Made by a program: the position numbers and the translations under genes. From contig NZ_JNLE01000003.1 in NCBI RefSeq assembly GCF_000702945.1, positions 2,093,501 to 2,157,500 of the forward strand: DNA of 64,000 nucleotides. Reading direction: 5' to 3'. This document shows positions 44,001-51,915 of this stretch, piece after piece. Origin of the DNA: Clostridium sp. KNHs205. GTDB lineage: Bacteria > Bacillota > Clostridia > Lachnospirales > Lachnospiraceae. The notes under the pieces are model-generated. The model did no database searches and had not been told where the DNA came from. It saw only the letters and a list, made by a program, of their open reading frames with translations. Position 1 is the stretch's first letter, and each line of letters starts with the position of its first letter.

Positions 44001-45173
44001 ATGTCTTATACTTTTTATGCACCAACTCGTGTGCTGTTCGGAGCAGGTCGTTTAAACGATTTGCATACTCAAATCATGCCCGGCAAAAAGGCAATGATTG
44101 TTATTTCAAATGGTAAATCTACCAGAGCAAACGGCGCATTGTCACGTACCGAGGAACAATTGCGTTTGGCAGGCATTGATACGGTAGTCTTTGATAAAGT
44201 AGAAGCCAATCCCTTGAAATCTACTGTAGAAGCAGGGGTAAAATTTGCGAAGGAAGCGGAGTGTGACTTTATTGTTGCTCTTGGCGGCGGTTCTATTATG
44301 GATGCTGCAAAGGTAATGGCAATGTACACCCTGCAACCGGGAGATTTGTGGGATTATGTCGGAGGCTCTACAGGTAAAAACCAACCACTCGTTAACCCGA
44401 CACTACCATGGATTGCGATTACAACAACTGCAGGAACCGGCTCCGAAGTTGACCAGTGGGGGGTTATTACCAACCCTGAAACCAATGAAAAAATAGGATG
44501 TGGTGGTCAAGACAGCTTGTTCCCTGCAATTGCCGTGGTTGATGCCGAGCTCATGCTGACTGTTCCACCCAAGTTCACTGCTTATCAGGGCTTTGATGCA
44601 CTGTTTCATAGTACCGAGGGCTATATTTCATGCGTCTCCAGTCCGATGGCTGACATGGTACAGTTGGCAGCAATTGAAAATGTGGGCAAGTATCTTCCCC
44701 GTGCGGTCAAGGATGGCAATGACCTGGAGGCTCGTGAGCATGTTGCCTTTGCTAATACCATGTCCGGCTATTCCATGGTGGTGGGTGCATGCACCAGCGA
44801 GCATTCGATGGAGCATGCAATGAGTGCCTATCATCAGGATTTGCCTCATGGTGCCGGTCTTATTATGCTCTCAAAGGAATATTATACACATTTTGTGAAC
44901 AAACACGTTTGCGATGAACGGTTTATTCGGATGGCTCAGGCTTTGGGAAAGAAAGATGCAAGTGATCCAATGGATTTTGTCGCTGCGCTGACAGAGCTGC
45001 AGAAGGTCTGCGGGGTGGCAGATTTAAAGATGTCTGATTATGGAATTGTGCCGGATGAGTTTGATACACTGGCAAGAAATGCCCGTGAGACTATGGGAGG
45101 GTTATTTGCTTGTGATGCAACACCGATGACTCATGAAGAATGCGTGGAGATATTCCGCAAATCTTGCCGTTAA
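44001..45173 (+). CDS. Iron-containing alcohol dehydrogenase
   Basis: A 390-residue group III alcohol dehydrogenase: ALGGGSIMDAAKVM for NAD(P) binding, TTAGTGSEVDQWGV, and metal ligands in ALFHSTEG, EHSMEHAMSAY and LPHGAGL. The start at 44001 follows GGAGGAATTAGAG; the frame upstream has no ribosome site. It reduces aldehydes to alcohols or the reverse. It pairs with the DUF362 gene 13 bp downstream. Confidence 0.92.
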   Translation: MSYTFYAPTRVLFGAGRLNDLHTQIMPGKKAMIVISNGKSTRANGALSRTEEQLRLAGIDTVVFDKVEANPLKSTVEAGVKFAKEAECDFIVALGGGSIMDAAKVMAMYTLQPGDLWDYVGGSTGKNQPLVNPTLPWIAITTTAGTGSEVDQWGVITNPETNEKIGCGGQDSLFPAIAVVDAELMLTVPPKFTAYQGFDALFHSTEGYISCVSSPMADMVQLAAIENVGKYLPRAVKDGNDLEAREHVAFANTMSGYSMVVGACTSEHSMEHAMSAYHQDLPHGAGLIMLSKEYYTHFVNKHVCDERFIRMAQALGKKDASDPMDFVAALTELQKVCGVADLKMSDYGIVPDEFDTLARNARETMGGLFACDATPMTHEECVEIFRKSCR

Positions 45174-45186
45174 GGAGATGCATCGT

Positions 45187-46053
45187 ATGGAAAAATCAAA
45201 AGTTTATTTTACAAAGAAAATTACGCCCGATTCTTTGCAAAAGATATATCATGCTATGGATGTCCGATTGAAGGGTAAGATCGCTGTCAAAATTTCAACA
45301 GGCGAACCGGGAGGCCATAATTTTTTACAACCCGCTCTGATTAAAGAGCTGGTGCAGGAGTTAAACGGAACGATTGTAGAGTGCAACACCGCCTATGAGG
45401 GTCGAAGGTATACTACAGAGGAGCATTTAAAAGCAGTCCGGGAACATGGCTTCATGGATATTGCGCCCTGCGACATCATGGATTCTGAGGGTGAGTTATC
45501 TATCCCTGTGACAGGCGGCAAACATTTGACTGAGAATTTCGTCGGAAGTCATCTGAGCAATTACGAGTCTATTTTGATGCTCTCTCATTTTAAAGGTCAT
45601 GCCATGGGAGGATTTGGCGGTGCGTTGAAAAATATGTCTATCGGTATTGCTTCTTCCCACGGTAAAGCATTCATTCACGGCGTAGGCATTCCTGAAGATT
45701 TATGGACCGCCGATCATGATTCTTTTTTGGAGTGCATGGCTGATGCCTGTAAGGCTGTCATGGATTTTAAGGGGCGTGATAATATCGTGTATATCAATGT
45801 GGCTAACCGTCTCTCTGTCGACTGTGACTGCGACAGCCAGCCTCATGAGCCCGAAATGGCCGACCTTGGAATTTTTGCTTCGACCGATCCGGTGGCAGTG
45901 GATCAGGCTTCAGTGGATGCTGTATATCAGTCCTCAGATTCAGGAAAGGCAGCGCTCATTGAGCGCATGGAGTCTCGTAACGGTATCCATACCGTAGAGA
46001 CTGCAGCAGAGCTTGGATTGGGAAACAGAAGCTATGAAATTATAGAAATATAA
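45187..46053 (+). CDS. DUF362-domain protein
   Basis: A 288-residue DUF362 protein (VKISTGEPGGHNFLQPALIK; MLSHFKGHAMGGFGGALKNM; STDPVAVDQASVDAV). Many DUF362 proteins carry a ferredoxin domain; this one does not, but has a CDCDSQ cysteine pair near residue 215. Function in the family is poorly known, with links to iron-sulfur and redox enzymes. The start at 45187 follows AAGGAGATGCATCGT. Confidence 0.87.
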   Translation: MEKSKVYFTKKITPDSLQKIYHAMDVRLKGKIAVKISTGEPGGHNFLQPALIKELVQELNGTIVECNTAYEGRRYTTEEHLKAVREHGFMDIAPCDIMDSEGELSIPVTGGKHLTENFVGSHLSNYESILMLSHFKGHAMGGFGGALKNMSIGIASSHGKAFIHGVGIPEDLWTADHDSFLECMADACKAVMDFKGRDNIVYINVANRLSVDCDCDSQPHEPEMADLGIFASTDPVAVDQASVDAVYQSSDSGKAALIERMESRNGIHTVETAAELGLGNRSYEIIEI

Positions 46054-46210
46054 TTATAGTTGACTAACTTGATAACCGTACAGTCTTGCGATATTTATTT
46101 CAGAGCAATATCGTTGTGATTCCCCGATTCGTTCGTAGAGATAAAATTCAAGGATACAAGTTGTGTATTTTTTAGCGGATTACCGATAACATTGCTTTGT
46201 TTATTTATAA

Positions 46211-46250
46211 AAAGGGAAACTGGCCTATAAAGGTCTGTTTCCTTTTTTTA
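46211..46250 (+). terminator. Terminator after the Fe-ADH/DUF362 unit
   Basis: AAAGGGAAACTGGCC pairs with AGGTCTGTTTCCTTT across a short loop, followed by a run of T. The remaining gene-free sequence from 46054 to 46357 shows nothing else. Confidence 0.8.
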
Positions 46251-46357
46251 TAGAAATTCAAGGCTATTAACATATTTGTTGTAAGCATATTTCAAGTCGT
46301 ACTCAAAGATGAGATTGTCCATGTTAAACATGTATCTTTATTGGAAGAATTTTAGCC

Positions 46358-46423
46358 ATAACCTTAAGGTTGCTGTTGATGAACTTATAGAAACTTCTGT
46401 ATGATTCACTTATCTTTTATAAT
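46358..46423 (+). promoter_or_regulatory. Cargo promoter copy C (-65 box, -35, -10)
   Basis: ATAACCTTAAGGT at 46358-46370 (with AACCTTAAGGTT a perfect 12-bp palindrome), 19 bp, GAAACTTCTGT ending at 46400, 17 bp, TATAAT at 46418-46423. It precedes the hydrolase lipoprotein at 46456. Confidence 0.82.
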
Positions 46424-46455
46424 AAAAACAAGACAATATTCAGAAGGGAGAATAC

Positions 46456-47514
46456 TTGCTTGTGAGTAAATCAGTAATTCTTGCATTGCTGTTAGCAATG
46501 AACCTGTTCAGCACAGGCTGTGCTGAGAAAGATATAAATAACGGCCCCAATAATACCAATATTATATCTGCTCCGGCTCATGAGGATATTCCCGGTGACG
46601 GAGGAGGCACGGCTATGAAAGATCAATACGAAAATTTTAAAATAGACAGTTCAGTTATCGATGTGATTGAGCATCCGGCTTTTGATGGTTTTGGACGCTT
46701 CCTTTTCCCAACTGAATTTAGAATGCCAGACCGCAGCATGAAGCTGAGTAATATCAGTTCCCTTCTTCCCTATCACAGCAGTATCAATTCGGGTACAACG
46801 GTAGAGGTTCTTAATTACATGCTGGACGAGATGAATCAGGGGGAAACAATCTTCTATGACATTTATACAGAGGAAGAAAAGCGTTCCGATCCTTCCAAAG
46901 AAAACACGGGATTGTTTTTCTTTCGTGGTGAGGCAAACGCACCCTTTGCTGTTATTAGTGCTGGTGGCGGTTTCTCCTATGTCGGATCAATCCATGAGAG
47001 CTTCCCTCATGCGTTGGAACTGAGTAAAAAGGGATACAACGCTTTTGCGGTTCAATACAGAACCGGCGGTGCAGAGGTTGCCTGTGAGGACTTGGCAGCG
47101 GCAATTTCATTCATTTTTGAGAATGCGGACATGCTGGAGGTTAGCACCGACTGCTACTCTTTATGGGGTGGCTCGGCGGGGGCAAGAATGGCGGCATACC
47201 TTGGTTCCTATGGGCCGGCAGCATTCGGGGGCGAATCCCTTCCAAGAGCCGGAACGGTAATCATGCAGTATACAGGCCATTCTGATTATACTGAAAGCGA
47301 CCCTCCCACCTACGTGTGTGTTGGAGAAAACGATGGTATCGCCAATTGGAGAACCATGGAGCGGCGTGTAAATATGCTCAAAAGCCAAGGGATCGACACT
47401 GAATTTCATAAATACCCAAATCTAGGCCATGGCTTCGGACTTGGGATTGGAACCACAGCCGAGGGCTGGATCGACGATGCTGTGGCATTTTGGGAAAAAC
47501 AAATGACTAATTAG
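46456..47514 (+). CDS. Alpha/beta hydrolase lipoprotein
   Basis: A 352-residue predicted lipoprotein with lipobox FSTGC (Cys22). The hydrolase core has FAVISAGGGFSYVG for the oxyanion hole, LWGGSAGARMAA as nucleophile elbow, and GHGFGLG near the end for the histidine. Start codons TTG (46456) or GTG (46462) are possible behind AGAAGGGAG. It is distantly like the hydrolase at 25261 and, like it, is the first gene behind a shared-type promoter. Confidence 0.82.
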   Translation: MLVSKSVILALLLAMNLFSTGCAEKDINNGPNNTNIISAPAHEDIPGDGGGTAMKDQYENFKIDSSVIDVIEHPAFDGFGRFLFPTEFRMPDRSMKLSNISSLLPYHSSINSGTTVEVLNYMLDEMNQGETIFYDIYTEEEKRSDPSKENTGLFFFRGEANAPFAVISAGGGFSYVGSIHESFPHALELSKKGYNAFAVQYRTGGAEVACEDLAAAISFIFENADMLEVSTDCYSLWGGSAGARMAAYLGSYGPAAFGGESLPRAGTVIMQYTGHSDYTESDPPTYVCVGENDGIANWRTMERRVNMLKSQGIDTEFHKYPNLGHGFGLGIGTTAEGWIDDAVAFWEKQMTN

Positions 47515-47529
47515 AGAGGATCTTGAAAC

Positions 47530-48699
47530 ATGAAAAACTTTGTATTTGAAAATTCAACAAAAGTCTATTTTGGAAAGGGTTGTGTGAAAGAATATCTGGC
47601 CTGTATCCTGAAAAATTATGGGGATACAGTAATGCTGGCTTATGGATCGGGTTCCATAAAAAAGAATGGCGTTTATGATGAAATCATGGATATTTTATTG
47701 GGTAATGGCAAGACAGTCGTTGAGTTTAACGGAATTATGTCTAATCCCACCTATGAAAAGGTTCTGGAAGGGGCAAGACTCGCAAAAGAAAACAATGTTG
47801 ATTTCATTCTTGGCGTTGGCGGCGGCAGCGTAATGGATTGCTGTAAAGCGGTTTCTATCGCCGCTGCTTCTACAGAGGATGTCTGGGAGCATTATTTTGC
47901 CAGAGCCGGCGTGATTGACTTTGAACCGCTTCCTCTGGGGGTTATCGTTACGGTTTCTGGTACAGGAAGCGAAATGAATGGCGGAGCAGTAATTACGAAT
48001 GAAAAAACGATGGTAAAGACTGGACGTGATTATGCAAAATGCAACCCGAAGTTTGCACTGCTTGATCCAACCTACACCTACAGTGTACCAGTCAGTCAGA
48101 TGGTTTCCGGCGGATTCGATACTCTTTCTCACATTATGGAAATCTATTTCAGCGAGCCAGACGAAGATAATGTATCCGATGACATTTCAGAAGCGCTTAT
48201 GAAGAATGTTATTCGCAACCTGCGTGTTGCCATTCAAAATCCGGAGGATTATGTTGCCAGGAGCAATCTCATGTGGGATGCCACTATGGCGGAGAACAGA
48301 ATTATCAAGATGGGTAAAACAACGGATTTTGAATGCCATCAAATGGAGCATCAGCTGGGAGCCTATACAAATTGCAACCATGGCTTCGGACTGGCAGTTC
48401 TGCACCCTGTTTATTACCGGCATATCTATCAGCATGGACAAGGAAAATTTGCACGCTTTGCCACAAATGTGTGGAATCTTAATTCAGAGAACAAAACAGA
48501 AGAAGAATTGGCGTTGGCAGGCATTGAAGCGTTAGCCAATTTTATTAAGGAAATAGGACTGCCCACGACACTTAGGGAGTTGGGAGTGGAAGATGAAGCT
48601 GTTTTGAAAAAAATTGCAGACTCCTGCGGCATTTCAGCAGGCAGCTACAAACGTATGACCAAGGAAGAAATTCTCGAGATCTTTCGGGAGTGCTTCTAA
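47530..48699 (+). CDS. Iron-containing alcohol dehydrogenase (butanol dehydrogenase type)
   Basis: A 389-residue group III dehydrogenase nearer to NADPH-dependent BDH/YqhD: GVGGGSVMDCCKAVSIAA, TVSGTGSEMNGGAVI, metal ligands in DTLSHIMEIYF, HQMEHQLGAY and NHGFGLAVLHP. YqhD-type enzymes remove reactive short aldehydes, which fits a detoxification island. It is 15 bp after the hydrolase gene. Confidence 0.92.
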   Translation: MKNFVFENSTKVYFGKGCVKEYLACILKNYGDTVMLAYGSGSIKKNGVYDEIMDILLGNGKTVVEFNGIMSNPTYEKVLEGARLAKENNVDFILGVGGGSVMDCCKAVSIAAASTEDVWEHYFARAGVIDFEPLPLGVIVTVSGTGSEMNGGAVITNEKTMVKTGRDYAKCNPKFALLDPTYTYSVPVSQMVSGGFDTLSHIMEIYFSEPDEDNVSDDISEALMKNVIRNLRVAIQNPEDYVARSNLMWDATMAENRIIKMGKTTDFECHQMEHQLGAYTNCNHGFGLAVLHPVYYRHIYQHGQGKFARFATNVWNLNSENKTEEELALAGIEALANFIKEIGLPTTLRELGVEDEAVLKKIADSCGISAGSYKRMTKEEILEIFRECF

Positions 48700-48732
48700 A
48701 TTTAAAAGGAGGGTTTCCTAATAAGACGGTTT

Positions 48733-49281
48733 ATGATATGCATTTTGAGTTCTATTCTAATGTTCAGCTTAACAGCGTGCAGTAATGGAGGCGAAACAAT
48801 GCCCAGAGAGCAACAGTCATCAGCCCCAGAGGCTGAAGCGTTAAATTCTGAAAGCACACCATTATCTGAGAATAATCCTGTTGAAGAAAGAGGGGCGCTT
48901 ACGGATATGGACGAACAGGCTTCGCAAGCAAGGATTTCAATTACTGCCGGGGATCAGGTCATTTATGCAAGTCTGTTTGACAATGAAACGGCAGATTCTT
49001 TTAAAAATCTGTTACCCCTTACGTTAAATGCATTTGACCGAATCGGTCTGGTAAAATCCACCGTACTTCCCCAATCCATTTCTGCTAATGGAAAATTCAC
49101 AAGGGAATATGTTCGCGGTGCCGTGTTTTACTGGCCGGAGGGGCCTGAAGTTGCATTTTGCTACAGCGATCATCTTCTGGAAACCGTTGTTGACATTATC
49201 CATATGGGATTAATTGAAACTGGCGTAGAAATTTTTGAGGAATATACCGGTGAAATTTATATAGAGCTGGTTAATCAGTAG
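48733..49281 (+). CDS. Cyclophilin-like fold lipoprotein
   Basis: A predicted lipoprotein of 182 residues (lipobox LTAC) with a Ser/Glu-rich spacer and a C-terminal domain like the bacterial cyclophilin_like family (DNETADSFKNLLPLTLNAFD; RGAVFYWPEGPEVAFCYSDH). No isomerase activity is assumed. AAAAGGAGGG at 48703-48712 is 8 bp from an ATA codon (48721) in frame but 20 bp from the first ATG. Starting at ATA would add a basic n-region (xRRF), so the true start may be noncanonical. Confidence 0.75.
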   Translation: MICILSSILMFSLTACSNGGETMPREQQSSAPEAEALNSESTPLSENNPVEERGALTDMDEQASQARISITAGDQVIYASLFDNETADSFKNLLPLTLNAFDRIGLVKSTVLPQSISANGKFTREYVRGAVFYWPEGPEVAFCYSDHLLETVVDIIHMGLIETGVEIFEEYTGEIYIELVNQ

Positions 49282-49329
49282 AGCCCCTCTCCCCCTAAAA
49301 TAAAATAACCAATTGAAAAGGAGCTTTGT

Positions 49330-50094
49330 ATGAAAAAAATAATTACGTTTTTTATGAGTGCCGTTATGATCTTTAGTTTAGCTGCATGTGGCAGTAACGG
49401 GGGATCTTCAACCAGTCAACCCTCACCATCCACCACTCAGCCTTCGGAGTCTGTTAGCCAAGCACCTGCTCCGAGCAGTGAGCCATCTGCAGAAAGCATA
49501 CCATCATCTGAAAGTACACCGGAGCCAGTATCTGAAAGTAAAAATACTCTTGTAGTCTATTTTTCAATGCCTGAAACCACCGACCCCAACAACATGACGC
49601 AGGATGAAGATCAGAGTGTTGTTGTCATAGATGGAAAGGTTCTGGGTAATACCCAGTATGTAGCGCAGCTGATTCAGGAAAATACGGATGCTGATATTTT
49701 CCGGATAGAGCCTAAAACCCCTTACCCCACGGATCATGACACATTGGTAGATTTGGCTAAGCAAGAACAGAATGATGCGGCCAGACCGGAGCTTGCGGCA
49801 AATGTGGACAACCTTGAGCAGTATGACGTGATTTTTCTTGGGTATCCCAATTGGTGGGGGGATATGCCGATGGTTCTGTATTCTTTCTTAGAAAGCCATG
49901 ATCTGTCTGGTAAAACAATTATCCCATTTAATACGCACGGCGGAAGCGGTTTTTCTGACAGCATCAATACCATTGCAAAATTGCAGCCCAATGCAACCGT
50001 AAATAAAGACGGCTTTACTGTTTCAAGAAACACAGTGGAGGATTGTGCAGATGATGTTGCAGCTTGGGTAGACGGCCTGGGATATGCAAAGTAG
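49330..50094 (+). CDS. Flavodoxin-fold lipoprotein
   Basis: A 254-residue predicted lipoprotein: lipobox LAAC (Cys20), a 55-residue Ser/Pro/Gln/Glu spacer typical of wall-spanning linkers, then a flavodoxin (TLVVYFSMPETTDPNNM; GNTQYVAQLIQ; VIFLGYPNWWGDMPMVLYSF; PFNTHGGSGFSDSI). The domain is nearly the same as that of the SLH fusion encoded next, showing a recent duplication. AAAAGGAGC precedes the start. Confidence 0.88.
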   Translation: MKKIITFFMSAVMIFSLAACGSNGGSSTSQPSPSTTQPSESVSQAPAPSSEPSAESIPSSESTPEPVSESKNTLVVYFSMPETTDPNNMTQDEDQSVVVIDGKVLGNTQYVAQLIQENTDADIFRIEPKTPYPTDHDTLVDLAKQEQNDAARPELAANVDNLEQYDVIFLGYPNWWGDMPMVLYSFLESHDLSGKTIIPFNTHGGSGFSDSINTIAKLQPNATVNKDGFTVSRNTVEDCADDVAAWVDGLGYAK

Positions 50095-50165
50095 TATGCT
50101 GCAGTTAATTGTAGGTTTAAATTTTCAATTACCTAAATGATAAGTATTGATAAGGAGGAACCAGG

Positions 50166-51362
50166 ATGAAACGAATAAGAGGAATATTTTCTTTACTGCT
50201 TACACTGATTATTTTAAGCGTTTCAGCTACCCCCGCTTTTGCTTCCGTCCAGAACACAGGGTTTTCTGATGTGTCCCCAGATGTCTGGTATGCGCAAGCG
50301 GTGGCATACGTTCAAAATAACGGCATTATGAGTGGAACGACATCTACGACATTTGAACCCACCGCCCCCATGAGCCGGGGGATGCTTGCCACAGTACTTT
50401 ATCGAATTGCGAAAAAACCGGCTGTTTCCGATTCCAAAACATTTGTAGATGTAGCTGATAATATGTGGTATAGCGATGCTGTGCAATGGGCGTCCACAGA
50501 AAATATCATTACTGGCTATGGAAACGGGAGATTTGGAATCAATGATGCCGTTTCCCGTGAGCAGCTTGCTACAATCCTTTGGCGCTATGCCGGAAGTCCC
50601 GTAGCCGATGCGGATGAAGCAACATTTAATGATCTGTCTGCAGTATCTAACTGGGCAATTCCAGCTGTTAATTGGGTGAAGACAAATAATATTATGAACG
50701 GGAGAGGCGATAATCGTTTTGATCCGGCAGGCAAGTCTACCCGTGCGGAAGTTGCGACTATTTTATATAACTATCTCTCTCCTGCTACGACACCTGAAAA
50801 CGCCGCAAAGGCCCTGGTTGTCTACTTCTCTTTGCCGGAAACAACCGACCCCAATAATATGACACAGGAAGAAGCAAACAGCACGGTAGTCATTGACGGT
50901 AAAGTCTTAGGAAACACGCAATACGTGGCACAGCTGATTCAGGATAACACCGGCGCGGATATTTTCCGTATTGAGCCCAGAACACCGTATCCAACCAACC
51001 ACACTATCTTGGTGGACTTGGCCAGAAAAGAGCAGGATGAAAACGCACGGCCTGAACTTGCTTCAAGGATTGAGAATCTGGCGCAATATGATGTCATTTT
51101 TCTTGGCTACCCAAACTGGTGGGGCGATATGCCGATGGTACTGTATTCGTTCCTTGAAAGCCATGACTTAAGTGGAAAGACGGTTATCCCTTTTAATACA
51201 CATGGTGGAAGTGGATTCTCAAGTACGATTAATTCAATTACCCAATTACAACCAAATGCCACAGTAAATAGAAATGGATTTACTGTTTCCCGAAACAATG
51301 TGCAGGACTGTACAGATGATGTTGCTGCATGGGTGCAAGGGTTAGGTCTACAAAAGAAGTGA
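50166..51362 (+). CDS. S-layer homology (SLH) x3 - flavodoxin fusion, secreted
   Basis: A 398-residue wall-bound flavodoxin. A signal peptide (cleavage after TPAFA, about residue 26) is followed by three SLH motifs (about 33-75, 95-140, 155-205; for example FSDVSPDVWYAQAVAYVQNN and ITGYGNGRFGINDAVSREQL), then a flavodoxin domain from about 215 with GNTQYVAQLIQ and GYPNWWGDMPM. SLH domains bind secondary cell-wall polymer. I know of no common SLH-flavodoxin architecture; it places an FMN protein in the outer wall. Confidence 0.9.
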   Translation: MKRIRGIFSLLLTLIILSVSATPAFASVQNTGFSDVSPDVWYAQAVAYVQNNGIMSGTTSTTFEPTAPMSRGMLATVLYRIAKKPAVSDSKTFVDVADNMWYSDAVQWASTENIITGYGNGRFGINDAVSREQLATILWRYAGSPVADADEATFNDLSAVSNWAIPAVNWVKTNNIMNGRGDNRFDPAGKSTRAEVATILYNYLSPATTPENAAKALVVYFSLPETTDPNNMTQEEANSTVVIDGKVLGNTQYVAQLIQDNTGADIFRIEPRTPYPTNHTILVDLARKEQDENARPELASRIENLAQYDVIFLGYPNWWGDMPMVLYSFLESHDLSGKTVIPFNTHGGSGFSSTINSITQLQPNATVNRNGFTVSRNNVQDCTDDVAAWVQGLGLQKK

Positions 51363-51554
51363 TTTAGTTAAATGAGAGTGATTTTATATACAAACACTTT
51401 GAGCAAAGATATTTCTCATAGTTTCAGCTAGTACGGATTTTCAGCATGGTCACTCTACGCTCTCAGCGATAAACAACTAAAGTGTAATTAGCTAATAGAT
51501 GAAAAGTAATATTAAGTGTAGTTAATTAGCGGTTGAGATTTGAACTGAATATGT

Positions 51555-51645
51555 TTTTAAGGGCAAATTCAGCGAAAGCTGAGGGCGCAAAGCTATAGGA
51601 TCTAAGGTGCTTGTACAAGCATTATGATAGCCTGGCTGCAACAAT
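51555..51645 (+). ncRNA. Cyclic di-GMP-I (GEMM) riboswitch, orphan
   Basis: Matches the class I aptamer core: GGGCAAA, a GAAA tetraloop hairpin (CAGCGAAAGCTG, 51570-51581), GGCGCAAAGC, AGGATCTAAGG, a second hairpin (TGCTTGTACAAGCA) and ATGATAGCCTGGCTGC. A terminator follows at 51653. No intact gene lies downstream before the next terminator and intron, so the regulated gene seems lost. Confidence 0.87.
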
Positions 51646-51652
51646 CAGCATG

Positions 51653-51684
51653 AAGCCTGCCTTTTTTTCAAAGGCAGGCTTTTG
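51653..51684 (+). terminator. Riboswitch expression-platform terminator
   Basis: AAGCCTGCCTTT pairs with AAAGGCAGGCTT across a T-rich loop and ends in TTTT, 8 bp after the aptamer. The close spacing suggests it is the regulated terminator. Confidence 0.8.
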
Positions 51685-51869
51685 CCATCTTTATCTGTCC
51701 ATATTCTGATAGATGGCACGGGCATCAGGATACCAGCTTTCGCCTCACATAGACGAAAGGGTATGCTTATGAAGATTTCTTGCTCCCCCCTGTGCCAGAG
51801 GTGGAAATAAAGATGGCGCAGCTTTTACATATCAACTCCATATAATACAAAAAGATATACAGTTCAAAG
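51685..51869. other. Gene-free stretch between riboswitch and intron
   Basis: No ORF of useful length and no recognisable remnant of a c-di-GMP-controlled gene. Minor hairpins are present (for example GCCATCT...AGATGGC at 51684-51717). Confidence 0.4.
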
Positions 51870-51915
51870 AAAAATCAGCATTTCGCTTTTATAGGCGAAG
51901 TGCTGATTTTTTATT
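51870..51915 (+). terminator. Terminator used as group IIC intron target
   Basis: AAAATCAGCATTTCGC pairs with GCGAAGTGCTGATTTT, then TTTTATT, ending exactly where the intron begins (51916). Confidence 0.85.
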
